A stretch of DNA of 64,000 nucleotides from Pseudomonas vancouverensis (GTDB taxonomy: Bacteria; Pseudomonadota; Gammaproteobacteria; Pseudomonadales; Pseudomonadaceae): assembly GCF_004348895.1 (NCBI RefSeq), contig NZ_RRZK01000008.1, positions 310,001 through 374,000 of the forward strand, in the 5' to 3' direction. Numbering within the stretch: the stretch's first letter is position 1; each line of letters begins with the position of its first letter. A program made the translations under genes and the position numbers. This document shows positions 61,697 through 64,000 of this stretch, piece by piece. The notes under the pieces are model-generated. The model was given only the letters and a program-made list of their open reading frames with translations, was not told the DNA's origin and did not search any database.

Positions 61697-62728
61697 GTGG
61701 AGTTTTTCACCGAGTACGGCATTTTCCTGGCCAAGACTGTGACCCTGGTGATCGCCATTCTGGTGGTCCTGATCAGTTTTGCGGCCTTGCGCAGCAAGGG
61801 GCGGCGCAAATCGTCCGGGCAGTTGCAGGTCAGCAAGCTCAATGATTTCTACAAAGGGCTGCGTGAGCGCCTGGAGCAGACCCTGCTCGACAAGGATCAG
61901 CTCAAGGCTCTGCGCAAGTCCCAAGCCAAGACCGATAAGGCCGACAAGAAACAGAAGAAAAAACCCGAGCCAAAATCGCGAGTCTTCGTGCTCGACTTCA
62001 ACGGCGACATCAAGGCCTCGGCCACCGAAAGCCTGCGTCATGAAATCACCGCGTTGTTGACCCTGGCCACACCGAAGGACGAAGTGGTACTGCGTCTGGA
62101 AAGCGGCGGTGGCATGGTCCACAGCTACGGCCTGGCCTCGTCGCAACTGGCGCGTATCCGTGAGGCCGGTGTACCGCTCACCGTGTGCATCGACAAGGTC
62201 GCTGCCAGCGGCGGTTACATGATGGCGTGCATCGGCCAGAAGATCATCAGCGCGCCCTTCGCCATCCTTGGTTCGATCGGCGTTGTGGCGCAATTGCCCA
62301 ACGTCAACCGTCTGTTGAAAAAGCACGATATCGACTTCGAAGTGCTGACCGCCGGCGAGTACAAACGCACTCTCACCGTGTTTGGCGAAAACACCGAGAA
62401 GGGCCGGGAGAAGTTCCAGCAGGATCTGGACATCACCCATCAACTGTTCAAGAACTTCGTCGCCCGTTATCGCCCGCAGTTGGCGATCGATGATGTCGCC
62501 ACCGGGGAAATCTGGCTCGGCGTTGCCGCGCTGGACATGCAACTGGTGGACGAGCTCAAGACCAGCGATGAGTACCTCGCCGAACGGGCGAAAAAGTCCG
62601 AGCTCTATCACTTGCATTATGCCGAGCGTAAAACCCTGCCGGAGCGAATCGGCATGGCCGCCAGCGGTTCGGTGGAGCGCGTGCTGGTCAATGGTTGGGG
62701 ACGCCTGACCCAGCAACGTTTCTGGTAA
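61697..62728 (+). CDS. sohB: SohB inner-membrane protease (S49 family)
   Basis: A 343-residue signal peptide peptidase-like protease. The N-terminal membrane anchor is residues 10-30; a basic linker (KKQKKKPEPK) leads to the catalytic domain with Ser171 in AASGGYMMA and Lys223 in GEYKRTL, 52 residues apart as in SohB. The start is GTG 61697 with AAGGAG five bases upstream. SohB degrades peptides and misfolded proteins at the inner membrane. A clear terminator follows. Confidence 0.93.
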   Translation: MEFFTEYGIFLAKTVTLVIAILVVLISFAALRSKGRRKSSGQLQVSKLNDFYKGLRERLEQTLLDKDQLKALRKSQAKTDKADKKQKKKPEPKSRVFVLDFNGDIKASATESLRHEITALLTLATPKDEVVLRLESGGGMVHSYGLASSQLARIREAGVPLTVCIDKVAASGGYMMACIGQKIISAPFAILGSIGVVAQLPNVNRLLKKHDIDFEVLTAGEYKRTLTVFGENTEKGREKFQQDLDITHQLFKNFVARYRPQLAIDDVATGEIWLGVAALDMQLVDELKTSDEYLAERAKKSELYHLHYAERKTLPERIGMAASGSVERVLVNGWGRLTQQRFW

Positions 62729-62736
62729 CACCTGAG

Positions 62737-62759
62737 CCGGGGCGAAAGCCCCGGTTTTA
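62737..62759 (+). terminator. Terminator of sohB
   Basis: CCGGGGC-GAAA-GCCCCGG, a 7-bp GC stem with a stable GAAA tetraloop, followed by TTTTATT. Confidence 0.92.
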
Positions 62760-62873
62760 TTCTCGAGTCACCTACCCAATGCCCTTTCTGTGGCATGGCA
62801 GCGACTTTTCCTGCATCCGGCGTATTCATGAACAGCTATTTTGACGGCTCGATTGAATGCAACGGAATGCACA

Positions 62874-64000
62874 ATGATCCAGCCTCCCAGTGACACGGGC
62901 ACAGCCCGCAATCCCTCATCGGCAATGCGCGACACACTCGAAAAAGCCGTGTCCGTCGCCTTGCCACAAACACCCACCCAGTTCGCACGCCACCTGTTCA
63001 TCGATAAATGGGGCAGCCACATCGACCCCTACACGGCGCTATTGGTGACCCTGGATTACAACTACAAGGGCCATCCGCTGCAGGAGGGTGTGCATCAAGG
63101 CCAGGTCGCGAGTAGCCAGACCCTGATACAGGCATTGCTGTCCAATTATCAGACCGTGGGTGACGGACGATTCGGTGAAACCGGCTTTGGCCTGTATACA
63201 CCGCCCTACATAGGGCCGCCCGTGCGCATTGTCGACCACGTTGACGAATTCGCCGATCATGGCAGCGGCAACCACCAGACCTACGAGGGCATCTATCGGC
63301 GAACCGTGCCGCAGGTCTACGGACCACTCACCCAGATTCGCCTGAGGCCCGCCGATTTCAAACAATGGGTCTGGACCCTTGATCTCAGGGATTTGTATCA
63401 GGCGTATCTCGATCAAGCCTGGCCCGCAGATGATGCGATGACAGCCACTCGTGCCTATCCATTACGCACCTCGGTCAAGGCTGCCTTTGTCATGAGTGCG
63501 TGGTTGCAGCGCAAGGAAAACACCCTGACGCAAAAGGGCCTTGAACTGGCGTTGCGGGCCGCCGGATTGCCCGCCGGCCAGACCTGGCAAGACCTGACGC
63601 TCAAGCAGTTGCAGGTACCGACCCGGGTGCCAACCAGCATCAAGGCCGGGCGTCTTGTACTTTATCGATACACCGCGACGGATATCTGGACCTTCCGCGA
63701 AGTCGGCGTAACGAGGATATTGCTCTACATTCCCGGCAACTCGTCGCCACTTCATGAATTCGCCGATGCAACACAGCTGCAGCACTGGGTTGTCGCGCAA
63801 CAGGCGGCGCAAGCTACCACGCAGGCGCTCGTCGACCACTTCGATGAAGATGATCGTACAGACGGCACCTTTCATGCTGGAGTATTCACGGCGCTGGAAG
63901 GCATGGCGATCTTTCCGCAAAAGCACCGGCTGACCAAGAGTGCAGGGCTGTTCAACGACGATGGTTATTGGGACCCGGCCCAGTACGTTGGCTTTGAGCA
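62874..64000 (+). CDS. N-terminal part of a large DUF6543/dermonecrotic-toxin-like protein (truncated by window end)
   Basis: The frame is open from ATG 62874 to the window edge, 375 codons and no stop, so the gene is incomplete. The protein lacks a signal peptide and begins MIQPPSDTGTARNPSS. It shows segments typical of Pseudomonas proteins annotated dermonecrotic toxin domain or DUF6543: PQTPTQFARHLFIDKWGSHIDPYTALLVTLDYNYKG, ADHGSGNHQTYEGIY, KAAFVMSAWLQRKENTL and RLVLYRYTATDIWTF. Full-length relatives are very large and often carry leucine-rich repeats and a NEL-type ubiquitin ligase domain further on, which cannot be seen here. Recognition is from memory of the family. Confidence 0.75.
   Translation, partial: MIQPPSDTGTARNPSSAMRDTLEKAVSVALPQTPTQFARHLFIDKWGSHIDPYTALLVTLDYNYKGHPLQEGVHQGQVASSQTLIQALLSNYQTVGDGRFGETGFGLYTPPYIGPPVRIVDHVDEFADHGSGNHQTYEGIYRRTVPQVYGPLTQIRLRPADFKQWVWTLDLRDLYQAYLDQAWPADDAMTATRAYPLRTSVKAAFVMSAWLQRKENTLTQKGLELALRAAGLPAGQTWQDLTLKQLQVPTRVPTSIKAGRLVLYRYTATDIWTFREVGVTRILLYIPGNSSPLHEFADATQLQHWVVAQQAAQATTQALVDHFDEDDRTDGTFHAGVFTALEGMAIFPQKHRLTKSAGLFNDDGYWDPAQYVGFE

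Noticed and set aside
1..64000. CRISPR array, prophage, insertion sequence or rRNA operon
   Set aside because: I saw no regularly spaced direct repeats, no integrase, transposase or phage structural genes and no rRNA sequence in the window.

Overview
The window is chromosomal DNA of a Pseudomonas, most likely of the P. fluorescens group. This rests on GC-rich codon use, very tight gene packing, REP-type repeats built on GAGCGAGCTTGCTCGCG-like palindromes between operons, and signature gene sets: a hydroxyproline catabolic cluster, a lexA2-imuA-imuB-dnaE2 mutagenesis cassette, cynS/cynT, and a large DUF6543-type toxin-like gene. I see no prophage, insertion sequence, CRISPR array or rRNA operon. 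One tRNA gene (Gln, TTG) is present.

Layout. 0-5.2 kb: a LysR regulator facing an operon of an APC permease, an iron alcohol dehydrogenase and an aldehyde dehydrogenase; substrate unknown. 5.5-13.5 kb: trans-4-hydroxy-L-proline catabolism (permease, 2-epimerase, Pyr4H2C deaminase, alpha-ketoglutarate semialdehyde dehydrogenase, DadA-like D-hydroxyproline dehydrogenase), with a divergent PAS-AraC regulator and a RidA-family protein. 13.7-19.3 kb: rRNA hydroxylation factor rlhA, two small envelope proteins, tRNA-Gln, an M24 peptidase-like protein, a di-Mop molybdate-binding protein and a glutathione transferase. 19.4-22.8 kb: a three-gene operon preceded by a near-consensus NtrC site and a consensus sigma-54 promoter (2OG-Fe oxygenase, unknown protein, orphan periplasmic binding protein), probably a nitrogen-scavenging system. 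22.8-31.6 kb: a 1162-residue membrane protein of unknown function, DoxX, a ProA paralogue, cynS-cynT and small genes. 31.6-39.4 kb: topB divergent from the SOS mutagenesis cassette, with LexA1-type and LexA2-type operators visible.

39.5-47.7 kb: a seven-gene operon (polyamine-type ABC transporter, two amidohydrolases, a flavin reductase-like protein) divergent from a GntR/FCD regulator. It looks like an uptake and degradation pathway for an unknown nitrogenous compound. 47.9-55.6 kb: signalling. A PAS hybrid histidine kinase converges on an rsbR-rsbS-rsbT stressosome operon, which continues into an RsbT/RsbX-like fusion and two histidine kinases, so a stressosome appears to be coupled to phosphorelay proteins instead of sigma-B. 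55.8-62.8 kb: small stress or envelope proteins, an SMP-30-like protein overlapping a fatty acid hydroxylase fused to an SRPBCC domain, a LysR regulator, an SCP2 protein, a histidine phosphatase and sohB. 62.9 kb to the edge: the 5' part of a DUF6543/dermonecrotic-toxin-like gene that runs out of the window.

The most promising undescribed units are the NtrC/sigma-54 operon (19382-22753), the ABC-amidohydrolase operon (39529-46900), the stressosome-phosphorelay operon (50153-55580) and the giant membrane protein (22806-26294). All functions come from reading the sequence and from memory of the families; no database search was run.
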